Position numbers and translations under genes: made by a program
From: Hevea brasiliensis
Lineage: Eukaryota > Streptophyta > Magnoliopsida > Malpighiales > Euphorbiaceae
Assembly (NCBI RefSeq): GCF_030052815.1
Contig: NC_079502.1
Span: forward strand, 35,332,050-35,396,049
Direction of reading: 5' to 3'
DNA length: 64,000 bases
The notes under the pieces: generated by a model
What the model saw: only the letters and a program-made list of their open reading frames with translations
Told to the model about the DNA's origin: nothing
The model's database searches: none
Part shown: positions 35,341-45,480 of the stretch, piece by piece
How the letters are laid out: each line of letters opens with the position of its first letter
Position numbering within the stretch: the first letter of the stretch is position 1

Positions 35341-38300
35341 TGTAACACCCTATGTTCGGTAGTGCGTTCTACTGTTCTGGTGACCAGTGTTATCCGGACA
35401 GCTAGGATGCCTAGAACTATACTTCGATATGAGTGAGGAGACATAAAATAATGAAATACAAGAAAAGAAAATACAAGAAAAATAAAGGAAAAATAATAGC
35501 AAAGAAATATAATCAAGTTAAGCGAGCCGAGAACCCTAGCGATGGGTGACCGCACCGGGAAGTCACGGCGTGGACCGTTGACTAGCCCTGGACTGCGGGG
35601 AACCTTGGAAAATATTTTTAGGACTCAAATAAATATTTATTGAAGTATAAATATCATTAGAAATATCAAAGAAAAATTAAATAATTAGTACAAAGAAAAG
35701 CGGGAAATCAAAAAATGGACAAAACCCAGTGTTATTGAAAAATCGGGAATGCAACCCGAACAGGGGCATTGTGGTCATTTGACACCCCGAGTTGTCTTTT
35801 GACCTAAATGTCCATTAAAAATAAATAATATTACACTTGGAAAATATAATGAAAAATTAAATTTGGGGTACCTAATGTAAATAGCCAAAAGTGGAGAGTA
35901 AATGGAGTAATTAACACATTTAACATATAATATTAATTAAATAAAGTTAGTGGAGAGTTAGTGGGAATTATCTACACCTAAGTGGACAGCCACATCACTC
36001 AACATCTTCATCTTCCTCAATCATTCACCATTGCCGAAAATCCAAAAGCTTTCAAACCTCCCATGGCCGCCCCATTTGCATGACTTCTTACACCCATTTC
36101 AAGCTACATTTTCTTTACTTGTCTTCATTAAAGTTTATCCCCACATCACAAGGAAGAGTTTGATAGCAATTTTAAGAAGTTTTGGTGAAGATTTAAGAAG
36201 TCTCATCCATAGGTAAGTTTGAGTTTTTTATTGTTGCTTTGTTAAAGTTTGTAAGGATGTTATGGGTGTTTGATTCATGAAGAAATTTTTGAGGTTTGAT
36301 GTTGAATGAGGAAGTGTACTTTTGGCAGCCATGGAAACACCTTGAAGGCAGTTTATTTGTGATTGTAAATGGTGAATTAAATGATTATTAAATGCATATT
36401 GTGTAGAAAATTGTTTGGGTGATGTATACTTTGTATATGTAAATGTAAAATGAAATTTAAAGCTTGGAAAGTAATGGAATGTAAGTGTACCATTGTGGCA
36501 GTTTGTTAGCTCTTGAAGAATGCTGGAATTCATGCTTGGTTTATGGAATAATGATGTTAATTTGTGATAGGGGTTATGGCAGTTTGAGTGCATGTATGAT
36601 GATGTGAAGTTGAACATGTAAATGAGCATGAATTGGTGATTGAATTGTTGTAAATTGAGTTGGACAAATTCTGCACTTGTTGGTGCACATTGAATGTAAT
36701 TGTAAGCTACCAAAATGACCTATAATATGTTGTAAATTATGTTTAGGTTGTGGTACAACTAGAATTGGTTTGAATGTTAAGTTTGGTGAGTATTAAAAGT
36801 GATGCTTGATGTGTATGCAAGAATTGCAATAAGGCAGTTTGAGTTTTAGGCGTAGAACTTTAATTGTGTGGCTCCAATTGGTATGAGACCAATTGGAGGT
36901 GAAACTAGGCACAAAATGTGCCAACTTTCATGAAGAAAGCTTGCCAAAATTCTGCTTGCAAGGTAGCTTGAAAAATGACCAAATCCGGATTAAGTGCAAA
37001 TAAGGCCTGAAAATTGACCATTTGGGCAGCAGTTAGTATTTAGGCCATAACTCACTCAAAAAAGGTCCAATTGACCTAAAATTTTAACCATGAATAGTTA
37101 AGACCCATATCTACAAGTCTTATGAAGACAACAAAGCCCCGAAATGACCATAAGCAAGTCAAACAGCTTGCACAAGTTTGGGTCCAAAAACTGGCCGAAC
37201 CTAAAATGACCTAAAGTGACCTAAAGTGACCAATTTTGGTGCAATTTGACCAGCAATAGTAAAATGAGCATAACTTGGCCTACATAACTCAGAATGACCT
37301 GAAATTTTGCCCTGCGTTCCATAAGACATAGATCTACAAGTTTGTAGTTTTGACTGAAACCCGAAAATCGAGGAAACTAGGTCGTCCGGCTAGGTCAAAC
37401 TAATATCTCGGAATCCAGCAAATTGCAAGAAAATGCAATATACACGGAACTGAAATTGGTAAAACGTACCAACCCTAAAAGACTATCAAATGTGACATAT
37501 TAGTAACACTAAAACCTAATTTACCTAAAACGCATCGAGGGTCGATATATCAGGTTGATTAAGCACATAATAGCATTCAGTGAATTACTTATCAAGCATT
37601 ATCGTTAGAGATAGTTTAATTAAGTACTGAAACACCTCAAATTGTGTTTCTCAGTTAGCAAAGACTCAGGAAAAGGGAAGGAAATACTGAGTCAAGACCA
37701 GGAAACAGTTATCAGAGGTTTGTGCACAGCAACTATTTCTTTTGAATTTTTCAATTGAAATGAATTATGACTATTTGTACATTATTGTTTTAAATTGTGG
37801 AAATGTGTTTGAATGGATATTTATCGCTTGAAAAGCACTGTAAATGGTTTGAAATTGTGAGAAATTGTTTGAATGATATTGATGGATACTTATTGATTGA
37901 AAAGCATTGGAAATGGTTTGAAACCACAGCTATCATGCATATTGATTGTATTCCTCTCTAGCTTGTCTAGTGGGACGAATTGAATTCCTTCTCAGGCCGA
38001 AGTGTTGAGGTGTGTGCCTGTTGAGGACGAATTGGATGAGTACTCATATTTTTCCTAGCTAGCTATGTTATTCCTCATTAGTCATTGACTTTTGGAACGA
38101 ATTGAATACCTCATTAGCCATCGCCTTTTGGGACGAATTGAACTTTGGAGCATGATTAAGCTGTGTGTGACTTATTGATATGTATTATGAGATTGTGAAA
38201 TGGAGTTAAATTCTTATTGACATTCACTGTCTTTTGAATTTAATCATGATTTGATTTATTGAAATTATTGTGATATTGAGAAATGGAGTTTAAATTCTTG

Positions 38301-39047
38301 TTGACATTTACTGTCTTGAATTTAACTATGGTTTTAAGTATCCACTATTTATATAACTTGTGAATTGTGATTTAAAGTTGTATTTGGTTAATGTTGTGCA
38401 CCACTGAGATATTGTCTCAGTGATAGCTTTTTATTACTGTTGCAGGTAGACAGACGGACAGGGCAGTAGACTAGGCTGCTAGTACATCCAGCGAGAGATT
38501 ATCGTGTATAATGAGTATACCACATTTTGCATTTTGCACTGTAATGTATGTTCACTGTATGTACATATTGTTTTTTGGTTTTGAACAGTTGTAAATTAAA
38601 AATTGTACATTGAAGTTGTAAAGTAAATTATGAGTTATTTTGGCTTGTAAAAATTGTATTATATTTCTTGTATCTCTGTCTTTGAAAAATTATTGTGGAT
38701 TTGAGTTGAGAAATATGTTGTGTTGAGAAATATGTTGGAGTTGAGATTTGGAAATATATTGAAGTGCTTTTTACAGGTTTTCTGAAAAACTATTTTATCC
38801 AAAATACAGATGGCACTCTGCCAAAATTTTTATAGAAATTCCAAATAATTCAAATGTGTTAGTTCTATCACTTCAGTTCAAAAAGGTTTTTAACACCTGT
38901 AAATAGTGCTCACCACTGTATAAGAAGTAAGAAAAGTTTTTAAAATCCCTTGTAGTGTATTTAATGGGTTATCAGTAGACGGAGTTGGTAATTCATTAGG
39001 TATACTACGGGATCATGTTATGCCTTACAGAGGGGTAAGGTGTGACA
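35341..39047 (+). repeat. Element E 5' LTR (3707 bp)
   Basis: It runs from TGTAACACCCTATG to GGTAAGGTGTGACA. Contents: GC-rich block at 35538-35562; GTAAGT donor at 36213 and acceptor TTTTTACAG ending 38776 (2564 nt apart); inverted repeat 36872-36898; two module copies at about 37043 and 37266; and a diverged tandem of 'cctcattag...gacgaattgaa' units at about 38072-38145. The last 30 bases carry CCTTAC/GTAAGG, a terminal hairpin. Confidence 0.92.
36872..36898. other. Inverted repeat in E LTR (11-bp arms)
   Basis: CTCCAATTGGT, spacer ATGAG, ACCAATTGGAG: a perfect hairpin, with the spacer complementary-reversed relative to C and H because E is in the opposite orientation. Confidence 0.88.
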
Positions 39048-39055
39048 TGTTTTAG

Positions 39056-39067
39056 TGGTATCAGAGC
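39056..39067 (+). other. Primer-binding site of E
   Basis: TGGTATCAGAGC, eight bases after the 5' LTR end; perfect initiator tRNA-Met match. Confidence 0.92.
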
Positions 39068-39236
39068 TAGTTTTTTAAATTCTGTTTTCACCTATTACTT
39101 GAATATTCTTTCTTCATAGTACAACTGCTCAATATCATTGTTGATACATACAGTACATTACATTATAAATATGCACTAACGGGAGGAAATCTCCTTGTGT
39201 TATTTGTTCAGGAGATCTAAAATCCTCGCATTGACT

Positions 39237-40290
39237 ATGGAAGAGGGTGATCATTCAGTCGATCAATCTATTGAGGCTGAGGTGCAAGGGGATGCCCCAG
39301 GCCTACACAATGTCAGTGGTTCAACAAAGACTAGCCCTGCAGCATCGCAGCTTCTGCTCGATTCGCTCAGCAGATGGCTGCAATGTTCCAACAAATGGCT
39401 AGTAATATGCCTACTCAAGTCCCAATACAGACACCAGTGGTACAACCACAGTCTCCTACTAAACAGTATGACAAATTAATGAAATATGGGGCTACAGAGT
39501 TCAAGGGGACAGTAGATCCTCTAGAGGCTGAACAGTGGTTAGAGAGGATGGATAGGGTATTCAAGAAATTGCACTGCACAGAGGAGCTCAGATTTGAATA
39601 CTCAGTATCTTTGCTACAGGGGGATGCTTATGACTGGTGGAAAACCATTCCCCACAGTCTGGTAGAACCTGCAGTGCTAACATGGAATGACTTTCTCAGG
39701 GAATTCAGACAGAAATATGTCCCCGATGCTTATGTAGACCATAAGCTACAAGAATTCCTAAGTCTGAAATAGGGGAGCAGATCAGTGGCTGAGTATGAAA
39801 GGGAATTTTCCCGCCTGAGCCATTATGCAGTAAGTTTACTTGCTACCAGCAGGGAGAGATGCAAGAGGTTTGAAACCAGCTTGAAGCCTAGTATCAGATT
39901 ACAAGTGGTCGGACTCAAACACATTAACTTCTCTGAACTTGTTTCTCAAGCCCTAGAGTTGGAAAGAATTAAGTCTGAAGCTGCTCCTGAGAAAAAGAAA
40001 TCAGAGAAGACAGAGAAAGAGGTAAAATCAGTAGAACAGAGTTCCAGTGGTCCTACTGGAAAGAGGAAGAACCATGGGGGACATGGCAGAGGTGGCAAGA
40101 AGTCTGGTAAGGGAAGATACTCAGGACAGAAACCTCCACTATCTGGTCAGCAAAGTTCCAGAAGTTCCTATCCTCCCCGCCAATGTGAAACTTGTGGAAG
40201 AAATCATGGTGGGATATGCTATAAGGCTATTGGAGCCTGTTATAACTGTGGAGGCACAGGAAACTTTGCCAAGGACTGCACCAGTAGTCA
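39237..40290 (+). pseudogene. Element E gag, truncated at the 3' end
   Basis: The start MEEGDHSVDQSIEAEVQGDAP (39237) matches C's gag start. After a frameshift near 39350 the frame is open through MAAMFQQM, KYGATEFKG, LEAEQWLERMDRVFKKL, GDAYDWWKTI, FLREFRQKYVPDAY, a CAG to TAG stop at 39770, then VAEYEREFSRLS, RERCKRFE, a Lys-rich tail, CETCGRNHGGIC and a knuckle CYNCGGTGNFAKDC in which the zinc-binding His is Asn. At about 40290 the gag sequence is joined by microhomology (cacaaaatg) to LTR DNA. This gag is clearly different from that of A, B and F. Confidence 0.88.
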
Positions 40291-42079
40291 CAAAATGTGC
40301 CAACTTTCATTAAAAAAGCTTGCCAAAATTCTACTTGCAAGGTAGCTTGAAAAATGACCAAATCCGGATTAAGTGCAAATAAGGCCTGAAAATTGACCAT
40401 TTGGGCAGCAGTTAGCTTTTAGGCCATAAATCACTTAAAACAGTTCCAATTGATCTAAAATTTTAACCATGAATAGTTAAGACCCATATCTACAAGTCTT
40501 ATGAAGACAAAAAAGCCCAGAAATGACCATAAGCAAATCAAACAGCTTGCACAAGCTCGGGTCCAAAAACTGGCCGAACCTAAAATGACCTAAAGTGACC
40601 AATTTTGGTGCAATTTGACCAGAAATAGTAAAATGACCATAACTTGGTCTACATAACTCAGAATGACCTGAAATTTTGCCCCGCGTTCCATAAGACATAG
40701 ATCTACAAGTTTGTAGTTTTGACCAAAACTCGAAAACTGAGGAAACTAGGTCGTCCCGCTAGGTCAAACTAGTATCTCGGAATCCAGCAAATTGCAAGAA
40801 AATGCAATATACACGGAACTGAAATTGGTAACATGTACCAACCCTAAAAGACTATCAAATGTGACATATTAGTAACACTAAAACCTAATTTACCTAAAAC
40901 ACATCGAGGGTCGATATATTAGGTTGATTAAGCAAATAATAGCATTCAGTGAATTACTTATCAGGCATTATCGTTAGAGATAGTTTAATTAAGTACTTAA
41001 ACACTTCAAATTGTGTTTCTCTCTCTGGCTGAAGTGTTGAGGTGTGTGCCTGTTGAGGATGAATTGGATGAGTACTCATATTTTTGCTAGCTAGCTATGT
41101 TATTCCTCATTAGTCATCGACTTTTGGGACGAATTGAATACCTCATTAGCCAACGGCTTTTGGGACGAATTGAACTTTGGAACATGATTAAGCTGTGTGT
41201 GATTTATTGATATGTATTATGAGATTGTGAAATGGAGTTAAATTCTTATTGACATTCACTGTCTTTTGAATTTAATCATGATTTGATTTATTGAAATTAT
41301 TGTGATATTGAGAAATGGAGTTTAAATTCTTATTGACATTTACTGTCTTGAATTTAACTATGGTTTTAAGTATCCACTATTTATATAACTTGTGAATTGT
41401 GATTTAAAGTTGTATTTGGTTAATGTTGTGCACCACTGAGACATTGTCTCAGCGATAGCTTTTTATTGCTGTCGCAAGTAGATAGACGGACAGGGCAGCA
41501 GACTAGTCTGCTAGTACATCCAGCGAGAGATTATCGGGTATAATGAGTATACCACATTTTGCATTTTGTATTGTAATGTATGTTCACTGTATGTACATAT
41601 TGTTTTTTGGTTTTGAGCAGTTGTAAATTAAAAATTGTACATTAAAGTTGTAAAGTAAATTATGAGTTATTTTGGCTTGTAAAAATTGTATTATATTTCT
41701 TATATCTCAATATTTGAAAAATTACTGTGGATTTGAGTTGAGAAATATGTTGTGCTGAGAAATATGTTGGAGTTGAGATTTGGAAATATATTGAAGTGCT
41801 TTTTACAGGTTTTCTAAAGAACTGTTTTATCCAAAATACTGATGGCACTCTGCCAAAATATTTACAGAAATTCCAAATAATTCAAATGTGTTAGTTCTAT
41901 CACTTCAGTTCAAAAAGGTTTTTAACACCTGTAAATAGTGCTCACCACTGTAAAAGAAGTAAGAAAAGTTTTTAAAATCCCTTGTAGTGTATTTAATGGG
42001 TTATCAGTAGATAGAGTTGGTAATTCATTAGGTATACTACAGGATCATGTTATGCCTTACAGAGGGGTAAGGTGTGACA
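40291..42079 (+). repeat. Element E 3' LTR, truncated
   Basis: It matches the 5' LTR from 36910 onward. A further ~345 bp, equivalent to about 37651-37990, is missing near 41018. It ends GGTGTGACA. The two module copies lie at about 40422 and 40631. Confidence 0.9.
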
Positions 42080-42084
42080 AAAGG

Positions 42085-43107
42085 TACCTGGTACCCAGTA
42101 CTAGTTTACCCGTTTATCCAGTTTGGTCAATTTGTATAGGTTACTTGGGCATGAAAAAGTATAAATGTAATTGAATTGATTATTAAAGGAAGTAAGGAGA
42201 TTAAATATCAAGATAAAGAACAAGAATGATTACAATAAAAAGAGGCTCAAAATCATCAAGAAAACAATTAATAAAATTCTAGAAAGAGTTAATATCATAT
42301 GATGTAATTAGCTTTTTACTAAACAATAAGTTAGTAATTATTTATTTCTTATAAGCATAATAACTATGAAATTTTTACTTTTATTTGCATATTATATTTT
42401 CTTTTATTATTGGCACCACTAAGCTTTATGCTTACGCGTCACTTTTGCAATGCGTAGGTACTGAAGATTTTGCCAGAGAGCCCAATAGACCACAAACTGG
42501 GTGAGACTTGTATACAAATCTATATAGTGTCCGTGTCACCACACAGGCTTCAGTGCATTGGTAGGACATTAGGTCCCATTTTGGCATTTTGTACTGTTTT
42601 TATTTTGTAATTAATCTTTTATTTTATCATGTATAATTAAAACTCATGTAATATATTTTGGTATTAATGCAAATATTTGTAATTTGTGTTTATAAATGAA
42701 AATTTAGTATTTATTTATGATTTGTACATGATTATCATGTGAAATGAATGAATGATAAATAGAAGAATTTTTGAGAAATGGTTGAGAAATATTAAGATTA
42801 TTTTGATATAATAGAGTTTGAGAATGATTGAAAATGTATTCGAAGTGATTTTCACAGGTTCCAAAGAACTGTTTTATTCATTTTTAGCCGGTACTCTGCC
42901 AGATTTTCTATAAAATTTTTGGAACCTCAAATGAATGTATAATTTCAATAAAGGACTTAAATGAGTCAAATTTCACAAATTGAACTTCATAACCATGAAG
43001 AAATAAATTAAGGAAGGATAAAAATAATTGAGATAAAATATGGTATTCCAGTACACTGTGTGGCATATCTTGCTCGACTACACTATAGACAGGTAAGGGG
43101 TGTCACA
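42085..43107 (+). repeat. Element D 3' LTR, segment 3 (end)
   Basis: From 'tacctggtacccag' it follows the B/D LTR to the end AGGGGTGTCACA at 43107. It contains the double stem-loop (42412-42458), a TTTTCACAG acceptor (ending 42857), and closely matches 220-1135. Confidence 0.88.
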
Positions 43108-44663
43108 CATCCTTTCCCTTATATAGCTAGGTCACCACTTAAAACTCTTGCCATATGTCATCTTCTGATTGGCTCAGAATTTTAATTGACCCAATCATAT
43201 TATGCCAAGTGTCAAAACTAGAATTAATCTTAACTTTGATCATCTTATATGATTGGAAGATAAATGGCAAGCTTATGTGTAATGCCACGTGTTACCATCT
43301 CATGGTGCCACATGTCACCCTATGAAATGACCAAATTACCCTTATGCCTTAATTTTGAGTTCTCAACCCAAAATAATTATTTCTCTTATTCTAATCAATT
43401 TATATCAAATATAAATAAATTAATTAATCTATATTAATTAATTTCTCATAATTAAATTCATATTTAAACACTTTAAATATAAATTTAACTTATACTATAC
43501 ATCCAATAACCTAAATTTGGTTTCAAGCCAAGCTAGGGACTTTGCAATCTAATTGCAAACCAATCCTATTTAATTAATCAATTAAACTCTTTAATTAATT
43601 AATTAAATCACATTTAACTCGGTGATTACTTGTGTATGTGTGTGACTCACTAGGCTCATCACTAATTGATAATGAGATATGATACTAACTCTTAATATCA
43701 TCAGAACTCTTTCTTACCATAAATGATTTCTCTAAATCATTTTAGGCATCTCATAGACCATGGTTAACACCTAGCATAGCATGCCATGGCCACCCAATCA
43801 GTAATAAGGTTTACCTTAAATGAACATATAATAATATGTTACCATGCACTAGAATCTCTCTGTTATAAAATCCTAATTCAAGTTGGAGTCATGGTTTATG
43901 TCAAACCCCATTTGCTATGAATATTATATTCTCTTTTAATTCTAGTTCTTGATTAAAAAGATTTTCTCATCAAGAACTCTTTTCTGATTAAATCTATCTG
44001 TCCTGGCCAAGAACTTAAAACATCAAGAATAATTAAATGAACATAGGATTTTATCCCTATTTACTTAGGGTAACAAATTCCATCTTGATCAACACCTACC
44101 TCCATATATAACTAGTAGGAGCCAACACATGCCCATATACCCATACACAGTACAAGTATGAAAGCAGTATCAAACTCAAACCACCTATATATAAGATAAC
44201 TGTGCTATCTCAGGTCTAAAGATTATATGCACTAATATGATTTATGACAATACATTGACAAGAGTAAACTCCATGTGCTTATCACAAGTGTCACTGATTC
44301 GGCCTACTTATCATGTATAAGTGCCTATCATGTTTGTTATATGGCATGAGACTCACCATTCCATCTTATTTACATCTCATATTAGTAATTGGGGAACAAA
44401 CATGATTACAATCTTTCTGGATAAGTCATGTCCTTATCGTAAAGTATCCTCAATTGTGAACCAATTTATGATACTTTGTCCTAGAAATACTGTCACTCAT
44501 ATTTTTAACAACTTAAGAATAGAAATTTTAACAAAATATCAAAGGACCTTTTCTATTACACATAAATATATTATGTAAACGGAAAAGTGAAAATGCCTTT
44601 TATTAATAAAACATGTATAAGATACATACTAAATGATATGCTCTAGGGCATACTACTAACAAT
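43108..44663 (-). repeat. Probable copia-type LTR, truncated by D
   Basis: In minus sense it starts TGTTAGTAGTATGCCCTAG at 44663, a terminus of the kind often seen in plant Ty1/copia LTRs, and continues for about 1.5 kb of A/T-rich, non-coding sequence unlike any other LTR here. Its far end is lost at the D insertion. No coding region is attached in the window, so it could be a solo LTR or part of a larger element. Family assignment rests on memory of such termini. Confidence 0.5.
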
Positions 44664-45480
44664 TTATAGATCACAAGTTATGATCAAATAAACAAGATCT
44701 GGTCATATTGCCTTTTTCTTCCATAATACAGGGCAAACTTTAGATAGGTTTTAGAACTCAATTGCAGTTAAGTTTCATTCATAATTTGTCAAATTAGCCT
44801 TCATGAAAATTTTAGTATTTTGTCTTATCTTTAATTTGCCATTAGTTTCACATCAATTAGAGTTATGCAGCTCAAGTTATGGGCATTTAACTCCACTAGA
44901 CTCAAGCTATCTAGAATTCCCACTTAGTGCATAGCATCAATTCTTTTAATTTTCTTCATCATATCATTAATGTTTCTCAATAATATACATCAAATAGTCA
45001 TAATACAAGTATAATAGCATTAAATAGGCTTCATACAATAAAAACCCTAATTGTATAAAACCCTAACTTGATAGCAAACACTTTGAAAATTCAAGGGATT
45101 TCTTAGCACTAACCTTGATTACAAGGCTTAATCCACCTCAACCAACTTTAATTCACCAAGAACCTTGACTCTCCTTCACTAATCTTCCAAAGTTCTTATA
45201 CTCCTTGCTTTCTTCAAATTAGGGCTTGATATAAGTTTTTCTATCAATTTGCTATAAAAATTGTGGAGGAATTTATGGGTTTTGAAGCTTGGAAGATGAA
45301 GCTTCAATGGAGGTTTTAGAGAGAGAGAAGCGAACGGCAAACTATAGAAGAGGAAGAAGATGAAGATGAATGATATTTGTCATCTTTCATTGATATTTAT
45401 CTTATTTTAATCCTAATGGCAAAATTGAAATTATTTGGAAATGGCAAACTTGTAATTTTTTGGAGATTTATAACTATTAG
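44664..45480 (-). repeat. LTR-like remnant between copia LTR and F
   Basis: No gene is seen. It contains the phrases typical of the gypsy LTRs here: 'cagctcaagttatgg', a donor-like 'gcactaacctt' (minus sense AAGGTTAGTGC near 45110), and a GA-rich stretch before the LTR promoter region. It looks like part of a diverged minus-strand gypsy LTR into which F inserted; its ends cannot be fixed. Confidence 0.5.

Larger units (their letters stand above)
35341..42079 (+). mobile_element. Element E: C/E-family gypsy element deleted from gag into its 3' LTR
   Basis: 5' LTR 35341-39047, primer site 39056-39067, gag from 39237, then a direct join near 40291 to LTR position ~1570. Protease, RT, RNase H, integrase, the polypurine tract and the first 1.57 kb of the 3' LTR are missing. 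The end GTGTGACA and the near-perfect duplication are retained, so the deletion happened after insertion. Confidence 0.9.
220..43107 (+). mobile_element. Element D: gypsy element with nearly empty interior, host of C and E
   Basis: Its 5' LTR ends at 1135, its internal DNA is only 1136-1361, and its 3' LTR starts at 1362. The 3' LTR is cut by element C (2077-33778) and element E (35341-42079) and resumes at 33784 and 42085, ending ...TGTCACA at 43107. The 5' LTR remnant (220-1135) aligns closely with the last part of the 3' LTR (about 42193-43107). D belongs to the same LTR group as B. Without gag or pol it could only have moved with proteins from relatives, or it lost its core by deletion. 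Confidence 0.85.

Noticed and set aside
44321..44578. 85-codon frame in the copia-like LTR
   Set aside because: Isolated, A/T-rich, antisense to the LTR, with no copia gag-pol motif.
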